A stretch of 64,000 nt of DNA from Moraxella sp. ZY210820 (GCF_030674635.1 NZ_CP089978.1:1984001-2048000); one strand, 5' to 3'. Numbered from the stretch's first letter, positions 8,772 to 17,309 are shown. The notes: generated by a model from the letters alone, not told the origin. Program-made: numbers and translations.

Positions 8772-9263
8772 TTATACAGTTAAAACTTTTTCGCCACGTG
8801 CAATACCAGACACACCTGAACGCACCACTTCTAAAATGGTATTTTCAGCTAAGGCTTGAATAAAACCATCAATCTTTTCAGTTGTACCTGCTAATTGAAT
8901 AGTATAAGTATTTGGTGTTACATCAACGATTTGACCACGGAAAATATCAGCTGTACGTTTTACTTCATCACGAGCTACACCTGATGCACGTACTTTAATC
9001 AACATCAATTCACGTTCAATATGTGCACCATCAGACAAATCAACCACTTTCACAACTTCCACTAACTTATTGAGTTGTTTAGTAATTTGTTCGATTTTAT
9101 GGTCATCGCCATAGGTCGTTAATGTTAAGCGAGATAAAGTTTCATCTTCAGTTGGAGCAACGTTTAGGGTTTCAATATTATAACCACGTTGGCTAAACAA
9201 ACCGACAACACGAGATAACGCACCCGATTCATTTTCCATCAATACAGAAATAATATGTCGCAT
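8772..9263 (-). CDS. ilvH: acetolactate synthase small (regulatory) subunit
   Basis: Regulatory subunit that activates IlvI and mediates valine feedback inhibition. From the ATG at 9263 it has 163 residues; an upstream in-frame start would run into ilvI. The N-terminal ACT domain is plain (ISVLMENESGALSRVVGLFS, with GYNIETL following), and the C-terminal ALS_ss domain follows. The start codon shares a base with the ilvI stop (TAATG), so translation is coupled to the catalytic subunit. Confidence 0.96.
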   Translation of the reverse strand: MRHIISVLMENESGALSRVVGLFSQRGYNIETLNVAPTEDETLSRLTLTTYGDDHKIEQITKQLNKLVEVVKVVDLSDGAHIERELMLIKVRASGVARDEVKRTADIFRGQIVDVTPNTYTIQLAGTTEKIDGFIQALAENTILEVVRSGVSGIARGEKVLTV

Positions 9264-10987
9264 TATGTACGCTCCCCTTTTGCTAACCACATATCACGCA
9301 TCGATTGTCCAGCAACTTGCATTGGATAAACGTGTTCTGAACGATCTACCATGACATTGATAAACACACATCGATCATTAATTGCCATCGCTTGTTGTAA
9401 TTTGCTTTCTAATTCATCAGCATGTTCAATCGTAATACCTGCATGACCGTAAGCTTCCATTAATTTAGTAAAGTCAGGCAATGAATCAACATAAGAACTC
9501 GAATGACGACCTTCATAATTCATATCTTGCCATTGTTTTACCATACCTAAAGCACGGTTATTTAAGCACAAGATTTTAACATTTAAGCCATATTGTTTAC
9601 AGGTTGATAATTCTTGAATACACATCTGAATTGAAGCTTCACCCGTAATACATACTACTTGTTGATTTGGGAATGCTAATTTAGCCGCCATTGCATACGG
9701 TAAGCCTACACCCATGGTACCTAAACCACCAGAATTCAGCCATTGGCGTGGACGTTGATATTTATAGTATAAGGCAGCAAACATTTGATGTTGCCCTACA
9801 TCGGAGGTAATAATCGCTTCACCATTAGTTACTTTATACAAAGCTTCAACCACTTGTTGTGGTTTCATAGTGTTATCATTTGGAGTTTGATAACGTAAAC
9901 CATGAACTTTACGCCATTCATCAATTTTTTCCCACCAACTTGCAACGGCATCAGCATTTGGCTTAGAAATTTCACGTTGCTTAATTTGAGCCAACATTTC
10001 TTGTAATACTAAATCCACCGCACCCACGATTGGAATATGAGCCATAATGGTTTTAGAAATACTTGCAGGGTCAATATCAATATGAATGACTTTCGCATTT
10101 GGACAGAATTTTGCAGGATTATTGGTTACACGGTCATCAAAACGTGCACCAACCGCTAAAATTACATCTGCATGGTGCATTGCCATATTGGCTTCATAAG
10201 TACCATGCATCCCCAACATACCAATAAATTGTGGGTCATTTCCAGGGAAACACCCTAAACCCATTAAGGTATTAGTAACAGGATAACCCAAAATATGTGC
10301 TAATTCAGTTAGATATTCTGATGCATTACCTTGTACCACACCCCCTCCTGCATAAATCACAGGTTTTTTTGCAGTAATTAATTCATCAATTGCTTTACGA
10401 ATTTGTCCTGAATGTCCACGAGAAGGTGGTTGATAAGAACGCATCTTCACAGATGCTGGATATTCATAAGGAAATTTTTTTGTTGGGTCAGTCGCATCTT
10501 TAGGAATATCAATTACTACAGGACCGGGACGACCACTTGATGCAATATAAAATGCCTTTTTAATAATGGTAGGAATTTCACTTGCATGGCGTACTTGGAA
10601 ACTATGTTTAACAATTGGGCGAGAAATCCCTACCATATCCGTTTCTTGGAATGCATCTTCCCCAATCAAATGACTTGGCACTTGACCAGAAATAATCACC
10701 ATTGGAATAGAATCAGTATAAGCTGTTGCGATTGGCGTAACGGTGTTAGTTGCACCCGGCCCTGATGTTACTAGAACAACACCAGTTTTACCTGTTACAC
10801 GAGAATAAGCATCTGCCATATGACCTGCTGCTTGCTCATGACGCACTAAATAATGCTCAACTTTATCCTGTTGGAAAATTGCATCATAAATATGCAAAAC
10901 TGCACCACCAGGATAACCAAAAACGTGTTCTACACCTTCGTCCGCTAAGGCACGAACGAGCATTTCACCGCCAGATAAAAGTTCCAC
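9263..10987 (-). CDS. ilvI: acetolactate synthase large (catalytic) subunit
   Basis: ThDP- and FAD-dependent acetohydroxyacid synthase, 574 residues, first step of branched-chain amino acid synthesis. The N-terminal ThDP domain carries the catalytic Glu in [14 protein letters not shown]. The C-terminal ThDP/Mg motif reads GEAS...NN, where many enzymes have GDGS; Glu in place of Asp is, from memory, usual in Pseudomonas-type enzymes, but Ala for Gly is less common. The start is GTG at 10985-10987 with AGGGTGA 6 bases upstream. The gene follows a leader with a putative attenuator. Confidence 0.96.
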   Translation of the reverse strand: MELLSGGEMLVRALADEGVEHVFGYPGGAVLHIYDAIFQQDKVEHYLVRHEQAAGHMADAYSRVTGKTGVVLVTSGPGATNTVTPIATAYTDSIPMVIISGQVPSHLIGEDAFQETDMVGISRPIVKHSFQVRHASEIPTIIKKAFYIASSGRPGPVVIDIPKDATDPTKKFPYEYPASVKMRSYQPPSRGHSGQIRKAIDELITAKKPVIYAGGGVVQGNASEYLTELAHILGYPVTNTLMGLGCFPGNDPQFIGMLGMHGTYEANMAMHHADVILAVGARFDDRVTNNPAKFCPNAKVIHIDIDPASISKTIMAHIPIVGAVDLVLQEMLAQIKQREISKPNADAVASWWEKIDEWRKVHGLRYQTPNDNTMKPQQVVEALYKVTNGEAIITSDVGQHQMFAALYYKYQRPRQWLNSGGLGTMGVGLPYAMAAKLAFPNQQVVCITGEASIQMCIQELSTCKQYGLNVKILCLNNRALGMVKQWQDMNYEGRHSSSYVDSLPDFTKLMEAYGHAGITIEHADELESKLQQAMAINDRCVFINVMVDRSEHVYPMQVAGQSMRDMWLAKGERT

Positions 10988-11037
10988 AATAATTCACCCT
11001 ATAATTGCACTCATTAAAAATTAACATAATGAGCAAT

Positions 11038-11062
11038 AAAAAATGACACAACAAAGTTATGT
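11038..11062 (-). terminator. ilv leader terminator (attenuator)
   Basis: On the minus strand ACATAAC-TTT-GTTGTGT forms a 7-bp stem (one G-U pair) with a 3-base loop. It is followed by CA and six T, a compact intrinsic terminator about 50 bases before the ilvI start. An upstream TTATGT (complement of 11111-11116) can pair with ACATAA of the stem and would act as an antiterminator. Together with the Ile-rich leader peptide this fits classical transcription attenuation. Confidence 0.6.
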
Positions 11063-11144
11063 ATTAAAAATTAGATATGTATGCAATTTGATATTATAGC
11101 GTAATTTGTTACATAAACAGAATTACCAATACGAGAATTGTTCT

Positions 11145-11183
11145 CTAAACCATCGCTTTTATGATAATAAGGGTAAATATCAT
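11145..11183 (-). CDS. ilv leader peptide MIFTLIIIKAMV
   Basis: A 12-codon frame on the ilv strand, starting with ATG at 11181-11183 and ending with TAG. It contains four Ile codons, three of them consecutive, plus one Leu and one Val. AGG lies 8 bases upstream of the ATG. A GAGAA-TTG-TTCTC hairpin (11133-11145) touches the stop codon, in the place of a pause hairpin, and a terminator lies 80 bases on. By analogy with IlvL-type leaders of enterobacteria, ribosome stalling at the Ile codons would allow read-through into ilvI-ilvH-ilvC. This is an inference from layout; no experimental data are known to me. Confidence 0.65.
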   Translation of the reverse strand: MIFTLIIIKAMV

Positions 11184-11564
11184 AACATTGACCTGCTCTT
11201 TTTGTGAAAAGAATGGGCTAATTGCAAAGCGATAACTTAATTTAAAGGGTGGTTTAAACTAAGTAAAATAGAATGCATATTCTTTATCGATTTAACCCAT
11301 CATGTCAAGCATAAAATCTTATTTATCCACTTAAAATTAAATAAATGAGTAAAAAATAAGCATATTATATCATTTATGTTTAACATATTGTTGTCTATTT
11401 AATATACACAATAATTCAAGGATTAAATCATAATGGATAATCAGAAACTCTATAATTCTATTCAGCACCACCTCTAAACCACTATTAATAAGAATGGTTT
11501 ATAGTTTATTTCACATAATCCAGACAATTTGTCAAAAAAATCACAAAAAAACTGTTAAAAACGA

Positions 11565-11593
11565 CTGACAAATGGTATGTCAAGTATTATAAT
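11565..11593 (+). promoter_or_regulatory. sigma70-type promoter of the GTPase gene
   Basis: CTGACA (11565-11570), a 17-base spacer and TATAAT (11588-11593), close to consensus. Transcription would start near 11600, giving a leader of about 75 bases that contains a 16-bp palindrome. Confidence 0.65.
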
Positions 11594-11631
11594 ATTTAAA
11601 ATTATGCTTTGTTGATCAATTTATTTCTTAT

Positions 11632-11647
11632 AATACAAATTTGTATT
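11632..11647. promoter_or_regulatory. 16-bp perfect palindrome in the GTPase leader
   Basis: AATACAAATTTGTATT is perfectly self-complementary and lies between the predicted transcription start and the ribosome binding site (GAGGA at 11664-11668). It may be an operator for a dimeric repressor; a chance AT-rich palindrome cannot be excluded. Confidence 0.4.
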
Positions 11648-11674
11648 TTATTGTAAGAGGTATGAGGAAATTAT

Positions 11675-12214
11675 ATGATACTTCAACAATATAAAATTGT
11701 GTTTGGCGGTACAATGGGTGCAGGTAAAACAACAGCGATTCAAGCTTTATCTGAAATTCCCGTACTTTCAACAGAAGTTCTAAATACCGATATTGAAGCT
11801 CATGAAAAAATGCTTACCACGGTAGGTATCGATTATGGCGAAATTACCATTGATGGGGATTTAAAAGTTGGTTTGTATGGCACACCAGGACAAGACCGCT
11901 TTGATTTTATGTGGCCAGTGATTTGTAAAGGGGCTTTAGGTATTGTCATTTTAGTTGATCACGCCAATCCAAATGCGTTGAAAGACATTACTTTCTTTGT
12001 TGATCAATTCAAAGCACATGGAGAAAATATCGTCATCGGCATCACACATACAGACATTAAAAGCGACCATTTGCTCACGGGGTATCGAGACTGGCTCAAA
12101 CGTAATGGCTATAACTTCCCACTTTATGCAGTTGATGCACGCAAACGAGATGACGTTTTTCTTCTAATTGAAACATTAATCGCTACAGCTGAAATTGACT
12201 TTTTAGCAAAATAA
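11675..12214 (+). CDS. small GTPase, COG2229-like (MglA/CvnD type)
   Basis: A 179-residue Ras-like GTPase. The P-loop is GTMGAGKT (12-19), and the switch II motif is GTPGQDRF (69-76), lacking the usual DxxG Asp as in the COG2229 predicted GTPases. THTD at 124-127 stands where N/TKxD reads guanine. The protein has no membrane segment. Family members typically sit beside roadblock/LC7 proteins, as in Streptomyces conservons and Myxococcus MglAB, and here one follows after 30 bases. A role as a nucleotide-dependent switch for cell polarity, pili or signalling is inferred. A GAGGA site precedes the ATG. Confidence 0.8.
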   Translation: MILQQYKIVFGGTMGAGKTTAIQALSEIPVLSTEVLNTDIEAHEKMLTTVGIDYGEITIDGDLKVGLYGTPGQDRFDFMWPVICKGALGIVILVDHANPNALKDITFFVDQFKAHGENIVIGITHTDIKSDHLLTGYRDWLKRNGYNFPLYAVDARKRDDVFLLIETLIATAEIDFLAK

Positions 12215-12244
12215 TTTTTAACAAACACTTTTTAGGGTATGACA

Positions 12245-12664
12245 ATGTTTAACTTAGGCACTTCTCCAAGTCGTACAGTTCCACCAAAATTGCTTAGTAT
12301 TGCAAAGTTAGAAATTAATTCAATTTTGAGCAATGTGCATGGGGTACATTTTGTTATGTTATGTTCAACGGATGGTTTTGAACTTGCATTAGCAAATAAA
12401 AAAAATGTAAATAATAATGGTAAAATTGCTGCTGTAAGTAGTTCAATTTTAGCAATGGTAACAGCTTTCATTTCAGAGATTAATCTTAAAGGTTGTCAAA
12501 CCGTTACTTTAGATGCGGAAAATGGTAAAGCAATCTTAACTTCTATTCCCGCAAAAAATAATCCTATGCTCATCGTTACTGTTACAGATAAGGATATTTT
12601 ATTAGGACAATTATTCTATAGTTTAAACAAAGCAACTGAAACGATCGTTGCTGCAGATGTTTAA
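12245..12664 (+). CDS. roadblock/LC7-domain protein
   Basis: 139 residues from the ATG at 12245. An in-frame ATG at 12239 lies too close to the AGGG ribosome site (12234-12237). Residues about 18-120 fit the roadblock fold: a first helix (LLSIAKLEINSILSN), strands VHFVMLCSTDGFELALA, the long central helix with AAVSSSILAMVTAF, then VTLDAENGKAIL and MLIVTVTD. Such proteins dimerise and act as GTPase-activating or scaffold partners of MglA/COG2229 GTPases, which fits the gene upstream. They are probably co-transcribed. Confidence 0.75.
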   Translation: MFNLGTSPSRTVPPKLLSIAKLEINSILSNVHGVHFVMLCSTDGFELALANKKNVNNNGKIAAVSSSILAMVTAFISEINLKGCQTVTLDAENGKAILTSIPAKNNPMLIVTVTDKDILLGQLFYSLNKATETIVAADV

Positions 12665-13120
12665 TAGTATACGTGAATTCGGGGTGCTTTTAAATACAAC
12701 TATTTGATATTAAAGAAAAATAGATAGAATTAATGAACAGTAGAGTTGGACAGCATCGTTTTACAAGATAAACTTTTATCCAAGTTTTATTAAAATGATG
12801 TGTCTTGCATAGCTTTAATCTCCATATAATCTTTATATTTCAATATGTTACAATATTTAATTTAAGCCGAACTCACGTTATAGATAATAAATGATGAGAG
12901 ACGATAGCAATCTTATCCAAGCTATTGAATTTAATCAAACCTAATGTGAAATAAACTCAATTTTTTTAAAAATATGCAAAATAAATCACATTATGCTTGA
13001 CATTTGGTAACAGTTCAATTACAATATATACAGTTTATATAAACTCTTTTAGAGTATGATATAAATCGTAGGACTAAATAAGATGTTGTCTATCGTGATC
13101 ATATCTGAGTTGATTAATTT
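12665..13120 (+). other. 456-bp intergenic region within the GTPase/roadblock locus
   Basis: No gene, repeat or clear terminator was recognised here. The only clear signal is the promoter at 12997-13025 for the following gene. Confidence 0.5.
12997..13025 (+). promoter_or_regulatory. strong sigma70-type promoter
   Basis: TTGACA (12997-13002), a 17-base spacer and TACAAT (13020-13025): consensus -35 and a one-mismatch -10. It drives the 345-residue gene separately from the GTPase pair and leaves a 5' leader of about 90 bases. Confidence 0.7.
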
Positions 13121-14158
13121 ATGAAAAGTGAAATCAATATTGCAATTTTTGGTATGAGTCTAAGTTTATTAGATGAAATCAAAAGCAAAATTCGTTTGAT
13201 GATTCCAAATCATGTACAAGTGAACTGGACGAATATTGCTGAACCAAATTTAGATTGTATCATGATTAATGATGTATTTTTTTCATCAGCCAATATCCAA
13301 AATTTAATTCAAAATAAACGACTTAATTATTTACGTTTAGTTAAAGATGAAACGAAAGGTGGTGAATTAGTTGGTGATGTTTTATATGTACCAGTGATTA
13401 ATACTGCCCCTTTAAATCAATGGATTAATCAATATGTACTTAATGGTGAAACTGCAACTCATGTACATGTAAGTTCTCCTATAGCGACTACAAATACAAC
13501 AGCAACAATCAGTAGTACAGTTAAACCTTTGAATTCAACAACTGCATCAAATCATAATGTAGTTAGCGAAAAAATTTTAGATGATATTTTTAACGATAAA
13601 AATGGTAATATCCAACTGTTTGATAGTATTGGTAACTTAGCGATTATTAATGCTAAATCAGAACAAGTTTGGCTTAATAGTACACGCTCTGAATTAAAAA
13701 CTGATGGAGCTTTTAACTATACTTATGTTACTGCACAAAATTTAAATGTAGTAAAAGATGTAGCTGGTATAGATTTACATCTATGGATATTTAATTTAGC
13801 TTGGAACTCAAGCAATGTATTGAATTTACCTGTATCAAAACAGAAATTCTACAAATTAATTTATTGGCCACAGGCAGAAGTAGGTAAAGACCGCCGAGAT
13901 ATTATTCGTTTATCTGCAGCTTTTGCTAAAGGGGCAAGTATTGAACAAGTAGAAAATTTTACTAAAGTCAATACACAAACTATTGAAAAATTTATTTCAG
14001 CTTGTTTAGTTGCACGTCTTATTGAAGAAGTGCCTGTAGAACAAGCAAAATTAGTTAAATTTGTAGTACCAAAAGAGCAAGCGACACCGCAACAAACTGA
14101 ACAAGCGAGTGCTGTATCGAGTTTCTTTGGGCGACTGCGTAAGCGATTAGGGTTTTAA
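13121..14158 (+). CDS. unrecognised 345-residue protein of the GTPase/roadblock locus
   Basis: No family recognised. Residues 1-95 look like an alternating alpha/beta region beginning INIAIFGMSLSLLDEIKSKI, possibly a degenerate receiver-like fold without the phospho-Asp. A Thr/Ser/Ala-rich linker follows (about 115-145). A middle region around 150-230 precedes a helical section (235-310) that could be a winged helix (DRRDIIRLSAAFAKGASIEQ). The end is a basic amphipathic tail (FFGRLRKRLGF) that could touch the membrane. There is no signal peptide. It has its own strong promoter and precedes a second roadblock-like gene. It may be an adaptor or effector of the GTPase switch; this is inference. 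Confidence 0.6.
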   Translation: MKSEINIAIFGMSLSLLDEIKSKIRLMIPNHVQVNWTNIAEPNLDCIMINDVFFSSANIQNLIQNKRLNYLRLVKDETKGGELVGDVLYVPVINTAPLNQWINQYVLNGETATHVHVSSPIATTNTTATISSTVKPLNSTTASNHNVVSEKILDDIFNDKNGNIQLFDSIGNLAIINAKSEQVWLNSTRSELKTDGAFNYTYVTAQNLNVVKDVAGIDLHLWIFNLAWNSSNVLNLPVSKQKFYKLIYWPQAEVGKDRRDIIRLSAAFAKGASIEQVENFTKVNTQTIEKFISACLVARLIEEVPVEQAKLVKFVVPKEQATPQQTEQASAVSSFFGRLRKRLGF

Positions 14159-14259
14159 TTTTATTGATAGCCCTATATTTAAACTTTATACCTAGTTTAG
14201 GTGTATTTCATTCAAATTAGTCTAATTTAGACTAATTATGTTAAATGAGGAGAGCCATC

Positions 14260-14616
14260 ATGGCAAAAATTTCATTAAACGCATTAAGCGATATTGACGG
14301 TTTCATTTGTGCTGCTCTTGTAGACAGCGAAAGTGGTCTTGCATTAGCTACTCAAGGTGGCGGTCTTGACTTAGAATTAGCTGCTGCTGGTAACACTGAA
14401 GTAGTTCGTGCTAAGCGTCGTGCTGCTGCTGCTTTAAACTTAGGCGACAGCATCGAAGATATCTTGGTTACTTTAGGTAAACAATACCACTTAATCCGTC
14501 CTTTAGATGCTAACGAAAACCTTTTCTTGTATTTGGTTCTTGACCGTGCTAAGTCTAACTTGGCTATGGCTCGCCATATGTTAAAAGGCTTCGAGAAAGG
14601 TTTAGATTTTGCTTAA
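14260..14616 (+). CDS. second roadblock/LC7-like protein, highly biased codons
   Basis: 118 residues from the ATG at 14260, which has AGGAG 7 bases upstream; the in-frame ATG at 14245 overlaps that site and is unlikely. The layout fits a roadblock domain: [20 protein letters not shown], then the small-residue helix with [15 protein letters not shown], then [17 protein letters not shown] and [18 protein letters not shown]. Codon use (GCT, CGT, GGT, GAC, AAC, TTC) differs from its neighbours and looks like that of a highly expressed gene. A strong terminator follows. It is likely a partner of the GTPase, or the main structural member of the system. Confidence 0.7.
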   Translation: MAKISLNALSDIDGFICAALVDSESGLALATQGGGLDLELAAAGNTEVVRAKRRAAAALNLGDSIEDILVTLGKQYHLIRPLDANENLFLYLVLDRAKSNLAMARHMLKGFEKGLDFA

Positions 14617-14642
14617 TTGAACCCTTTAATTTAAGTGTTCTT

Positions 14643-14676
14643 AAAAAGCACCAGTTGTTTATAATTGGTGCTTTTT
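14643..14676 (+). terminator. rho-independent terminator of the roadblock locus
   Basis: An 11-bp perfect stem AAAAAGCACCA / TGGTGCTTTTT with a 12-base loop, followed by ATTTTA, starts 26 bases after the stop codon. Confidence 0.85.
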
Positions 14677-14723
14677 ATTTTACTAGTTTTATATTAAAGT
14701 AATTTTCTTAAAAACATTGATTT

Positions 14724-15365
14724 ATGTCTGAACAAATTGAATTTATTACTGGCTCAGCTGGTAAAATTGAATGCTTTGTAACCCAACCTGAAGGTGAAAT
14801 TAAAGGGATTGCAATTGTTTGCCACCCACATCCATTACAAGGAGGGAATGCCCATCATAAAGTACCTGTACTTTTAGCACAAATTTTTAATGAGATGGGT
14901 TGTGTCGCCTACCGTCCAAGTTTCCGTGGAGCAGGTCAAAGTGATGGCAAACATGACAATGGTGTAGGCGAAACGGAAGATATGTTACAAGTCATCGCCC
15001 AAATTAAACAAAAATATCCAAATTTACCATTTTATGCAGGTGGTTTTAGTTTTGGTGCTTTTGTTATGGCTCAATGCCATCATCTTTTAGGTGAACAGCA
15101 ACGTGCAAAAAAACTGATTTTGTGTGGCTTACCTACTGCTGATGTTTATGTTGCTGGGTTACGCCACTACAAAACACCTGAAATTACTGGTGATATTTTA
15201 TTTGCTCACGGCGAAAAAGATGATATCACGCTACTATCCGATTTAATTACTTGGGCAACACCACAAAAACACCCAATTAGCATATTCCCTAATGCTAATC
15301 ACTTTTTTACAGGACATCTAAAACCTCTCAAACAAGTGATTACACGATTTTTAGGTATGCATTAA
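14724..15365 (+). CDS. alpha/beta hydrolase (dienelactone hydrolase-like)
   Basis: A 213-residue serine hydrolase of the short cytoplasmic type (COG2945-like). The HPHPLQGGN oxyanion-loop motif lies near residue 34. The nucleophile is Ser109 in GGFSFGAF, the acid is Asp166 or Asp167 in HGEKDDIT, and the general base is His193 in NANHFF. The substrate is unknown. It has no signal peptide. It lies between two terminators and is a single-gene unit. Confidence 0.85.
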   Translation: MSEQIEFITGSAGKIECFVTQPEGEIKGIAIVCHPHPLQGGNAHHKVPVLLAQIFNEMGCVAYRPSFRGAGQSDGKHDNGVGETEDMLQVIAQIKQKYPNLPFYAGGFSFGAFVMAQCHHLLGEQQRAKKLILCGLPTADVYVAGLRHYKTPEITGDILFAHGEKDDITLLSDLITWATPQKHPISIFPNANHFFTGHLKPLKQVITRFLGMH

Positions 15366-15375
15366 AATATAAAAT

Positions 15376-15402
15376 AAAGGCATATCAATTGGATATGCCT
15401 TT
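15376..15402. terminator. bidirectional terminator between hydrolase gene and rpmE2
   Basis: Stem AAAGGCATATC (15376-15386) / GATATGCCTTT (15392-15402), loop of 5 bases, with T-rich sequence on either side. It serves the convergent genes on both strands. Confidence 0.8.
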
Positions 15403-15424
15403 GTTCCATCTTTTTCTAATACGC

Positions 15425-15676
15425 TTAAGAACGTTTAAAACGAGCAAAACGTTTATTAAAGCTTGCAACACGCCCTTCATTACTTGCTTGGCGAATCTCA
15501 CCTGTATAGAATGGGTGTGATGCACTTGAAATATCAAGCGTTACATAAGGATAAACTTGCCCTTGATACTCACGTGTTTGCTTTGATTGAATAGTGCTAC
15601 CAATCAAAAAATAAACATCTGCATTGGTATCATGGAATAAGACTTTTTGATATTCAGGGTGAATGCCTTTACGCAT
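15425..15676 (-). CDS. rpmE2: 50S ribosomal protein L31 type B (zinc-independent)
   Basis: 83 residues from the ATG at 15676 (GGAG 7 bases upstream), beginning [20 protein letters not shown]. It lacks the CxxC zinc ribbon of type A L31, so it is the zinc-free paralogue that replaces L31 on ribosomes during zinc starvation and frees zinc. A longer in-frame start at 15718 would overlap the Zur operator and is not credible. Confidence 0.94.
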   Translation of the reverse strand: MRKGIHPEYQKVLFHDTNADVYFLIGSTIQSKQTREYQGQVYPYVTLDISSASHPFYTGEIRQASNEGRVASFNKRFARFKRS

Positions 15677-15702
15677 AAGAAATCTCCAATATAGTGCAAT
15701 AT

Positions 15703-15717
15703 TGTTATGATATAACA
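15703..15717 (-). promoter_or_regulatory. Zur operator upstream of rpmE2
   Basis: TGTTATGATATAACA has perfect 6-bp inverted arms and matches the TGTTATDNHATAACA Zur consensus known from Neisseria at every position on both strands. It lies 26 bases upstream of the rpmE2 start codon, where Zn-loaded Zur would block transcription. Zur control of type B L31 is established in several bacteria; here it is inferred from the site. Confidence 0.8.
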
Positions 15718-15840
15718 TTATTAAAAATAATGCAAGTTTATCATCATGACAATTTGTATTAAACTATCGGTCGTGTAAATTTTTTGTATTAGAGTGATAT
15801 GGTATTATAGAAGGATATAACACATAGAGAGTGATTATAT

Positions 15841-15945
15841 AAACCCTTTGTAAAATCAATTATTTGGACATATATAATAAGAAACTATCACCTTTCGATA
15901 AGCTCAAGGCGACAGTTTCATATCATAATAAATTGTTTTACTATA
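15841..15945. repeat. mosaic dispersed repeat
   Basis: 15841-15861 is an exact match to 4148-4168. 15881-15919 is an imperfect inverted repeat (GAAACTATC ... GACAGTTTC) carrying CCTTTCGATAAGCTCAAGGC. 15919-15945 ends in TTGTTTTACTATA. The last two parts match the MITE-like element at 57336-57479, so this is probably a rearranged copy missing its left end. The remainder of the 15718-16050 gap shows nothing else. Confidence 0.6.
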
Positions 15946-16050
15946 TGAGACAAAAAAGAAAGATTAAGACTTTGAACATCACAACAACACGTTAAGTCTT
16001 CACTAACCTAACCCCATTTTGTGTATATTCAATGATGAAACTATAATTGT

Positions 16051-16422
16051 TTAAGGTGTAATCTCGTAAAACTCCGCCTGACACGGCATATCATCATTTT
16101 CTAAATTACAACCCATTTCAAATTCACGGTGTTCATTGAGTGCATTGATTTTAGTCGTACCATCAAATTGATAATAACCACTTAAATCACCCATTGCATC
16201 ATACACAGGAAATAAAGTCTGATATTGACCTTGATATAACACGCTATCCATTTCAGGTAAAGACACTGTCATTTGACCATTACTTTGAATTTCAATCACG
16301 TGTTGCTCTTCAGGATATGGACTAAAATTAAACGCTTTTTTACCTACAAAAGGTAAGTTTGTATTTGCCATCACCATTGGCGATAAAGCACATAATGTCA
16401 AGAATATTGCAAATTTTTTCAT
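16051..16422 (-). CDS. hypothetical secreted protein (123 residues)
   Basis: Signal peptide with basic N-terminus and cleavage after VMA-NT near residue 20. The mature part of about 103 residues is acidic, has two Cys near the C-terminus (EMGCNL and MPCQAEF) that could form a disulfide, and probably folds as beta strands (HVIEIQSNGQMTVSLPE). No family recognised. It lies 31 bases after psd on the same strand and may be co-transcribed with it. Periplasmic location is likely. Confidence 0.65.
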   Translation of the reverse strand: MKKFAIFLTLCALSPMVMANTNLPFVGKKAFNFSPYPEEQHVIEIQSNGQMTVSLPEMDSVLYQGQYQTLFPVYDAMGDLSGYYQFDGTTKINALNEHREFEMGCNLENDDMPCQAEFYEITP

Positions 16423-16453
16423 CTTTTATCTACCATTTACCATGATAAGCCAA

Positions 16454-17308
16454 TTATTTAGCTAAAATTTCGCCTAATTTTTCGCCCATTTTTACTTTGC
16501 TATTTGCATCAAACATGGCTTGCCAATTCATTTTATCTTTTTCAAATAAAACAATTGCTGTTGAACCTAAATAAAAACGCCCTAACTCATCGCCTTTCGC
16601 CAACGCTAATTGATGATGATTTAACTCTAAACGCCCTGTTGGTTTTACTTTGCCTGTTGCCACCGTTTCAATACCTGCTACAATCATCGCACCGACCAAA
16701 ACCACCGCCATACGACCAATTTCAGTATCAAATAAGCATACCATACGCTCATTACGGGCAAATAAACCATCAATATTTTCTGCTGTGGTTTGATTAACTG
16801 AAAATAACTCACCCGGAATATATAAAGTTTCGGTTAAAGTCCCTGCCAACGGCATATGTACACGATGATAATCTCTTGGCGATAAATACACTGTTGCAAA
16901 TTGACCATCGATAAAAGGTTGTGCCAGTTGTGTATCGCCAATTAATTTTTCCACCGAGAATGATTGTCCTTTAGCTTGGAAAATATCACCTTGTGTAATA
17001 CGTCCAATTTGTGAAATCATACCATCAGCAGGACAAACAATAGCTTGTGGATTATCATCAATTTGACGTACACCTTGTTTTAATGAACGGGTAAAAAATT
17101 CATTAAATGATTTATATTTCAAGGCATTACGCTGTTCAGCAATCGACATATCAATGCCATATTTTATCTTAAATGATTGAATAGCAATATTTTTAAGCAC
17201 TGGCTGTTCACTTTCCGCAATTTTCCCCACTAAACGACTTAATTGATGTTGTGGGATATGTTTTTGGAATTGAATAAACAACTGCTGTTTTAACTTTGAT
17301 AATTTCAT
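16454..17308 (-). CDS. psd: phosphatidylserine decarboxylase proenzyme
   Basis: Makes phosphatidylethanolamine from phosphatidylserine at the inner membrane. The 284-residue proenzyme cleaves itself at the LGST motif (residues 247-250); Ser249 would become the pyruvoyl group of the alpha chain. Catalytic His/Asp context is seen in [10 protein letters not shown] and in [14 protein letters not shown]. Length is typical. One base separates it from the upstream rhodanese gene, so the two are an operon. Confidence 0.96.
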   Translation of the reverse strand: MKLSKLKQQLFIQFQKHIPQHQLSRLVGKIAESEQPVLKNIAIQSFKIKYGIDMSIAEQRNALKYKSFNEFFTRSLKQGVRQIDDNPQAIVCPADGMISQIGRITQGDIFQAKGQSFSVEKLIGDTQLAQPFIDGQFATVYLSPRDYHRVHMPLAGTLTETLYIPGELFSVNQTTAENIDGLFARNERMVCLFDTEIGRMAVVLVGAMIVAGIETVATGKVKPTGRLELNHHQLALAKGDELGRFYLGSTAIVLFEKDKMNWQAMFDANSKVKMGEKLGEILAK

Positions 17309-17309
17309 A

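Larger units (their letters stand above)
10988..11674. other. 687-bp divergent intergenic region
   Basis: Contains the ilv leader and attenuator (10988-11183), a stretch without recognised signals (about 11200-11560), and the promoter and palindrome of the GTPase gene (11565-11647). A TATAAT on the minus strand at 11093-11098 lies between the leader peptide and the attenuator; it has no good -35 box. No convincing promoter for the full leader was found, although a TTGACA on the minus strand near 11307-11312 could be a -35 box. Confidence 0.5.

Noticed and set aside
11093-11098. TATAAT on the minus strand as the ilvI promoter
   Set aside because: No acceptable -35 box at the right distance, and it would remove the leader peptide from the transcript; kept only as a note.
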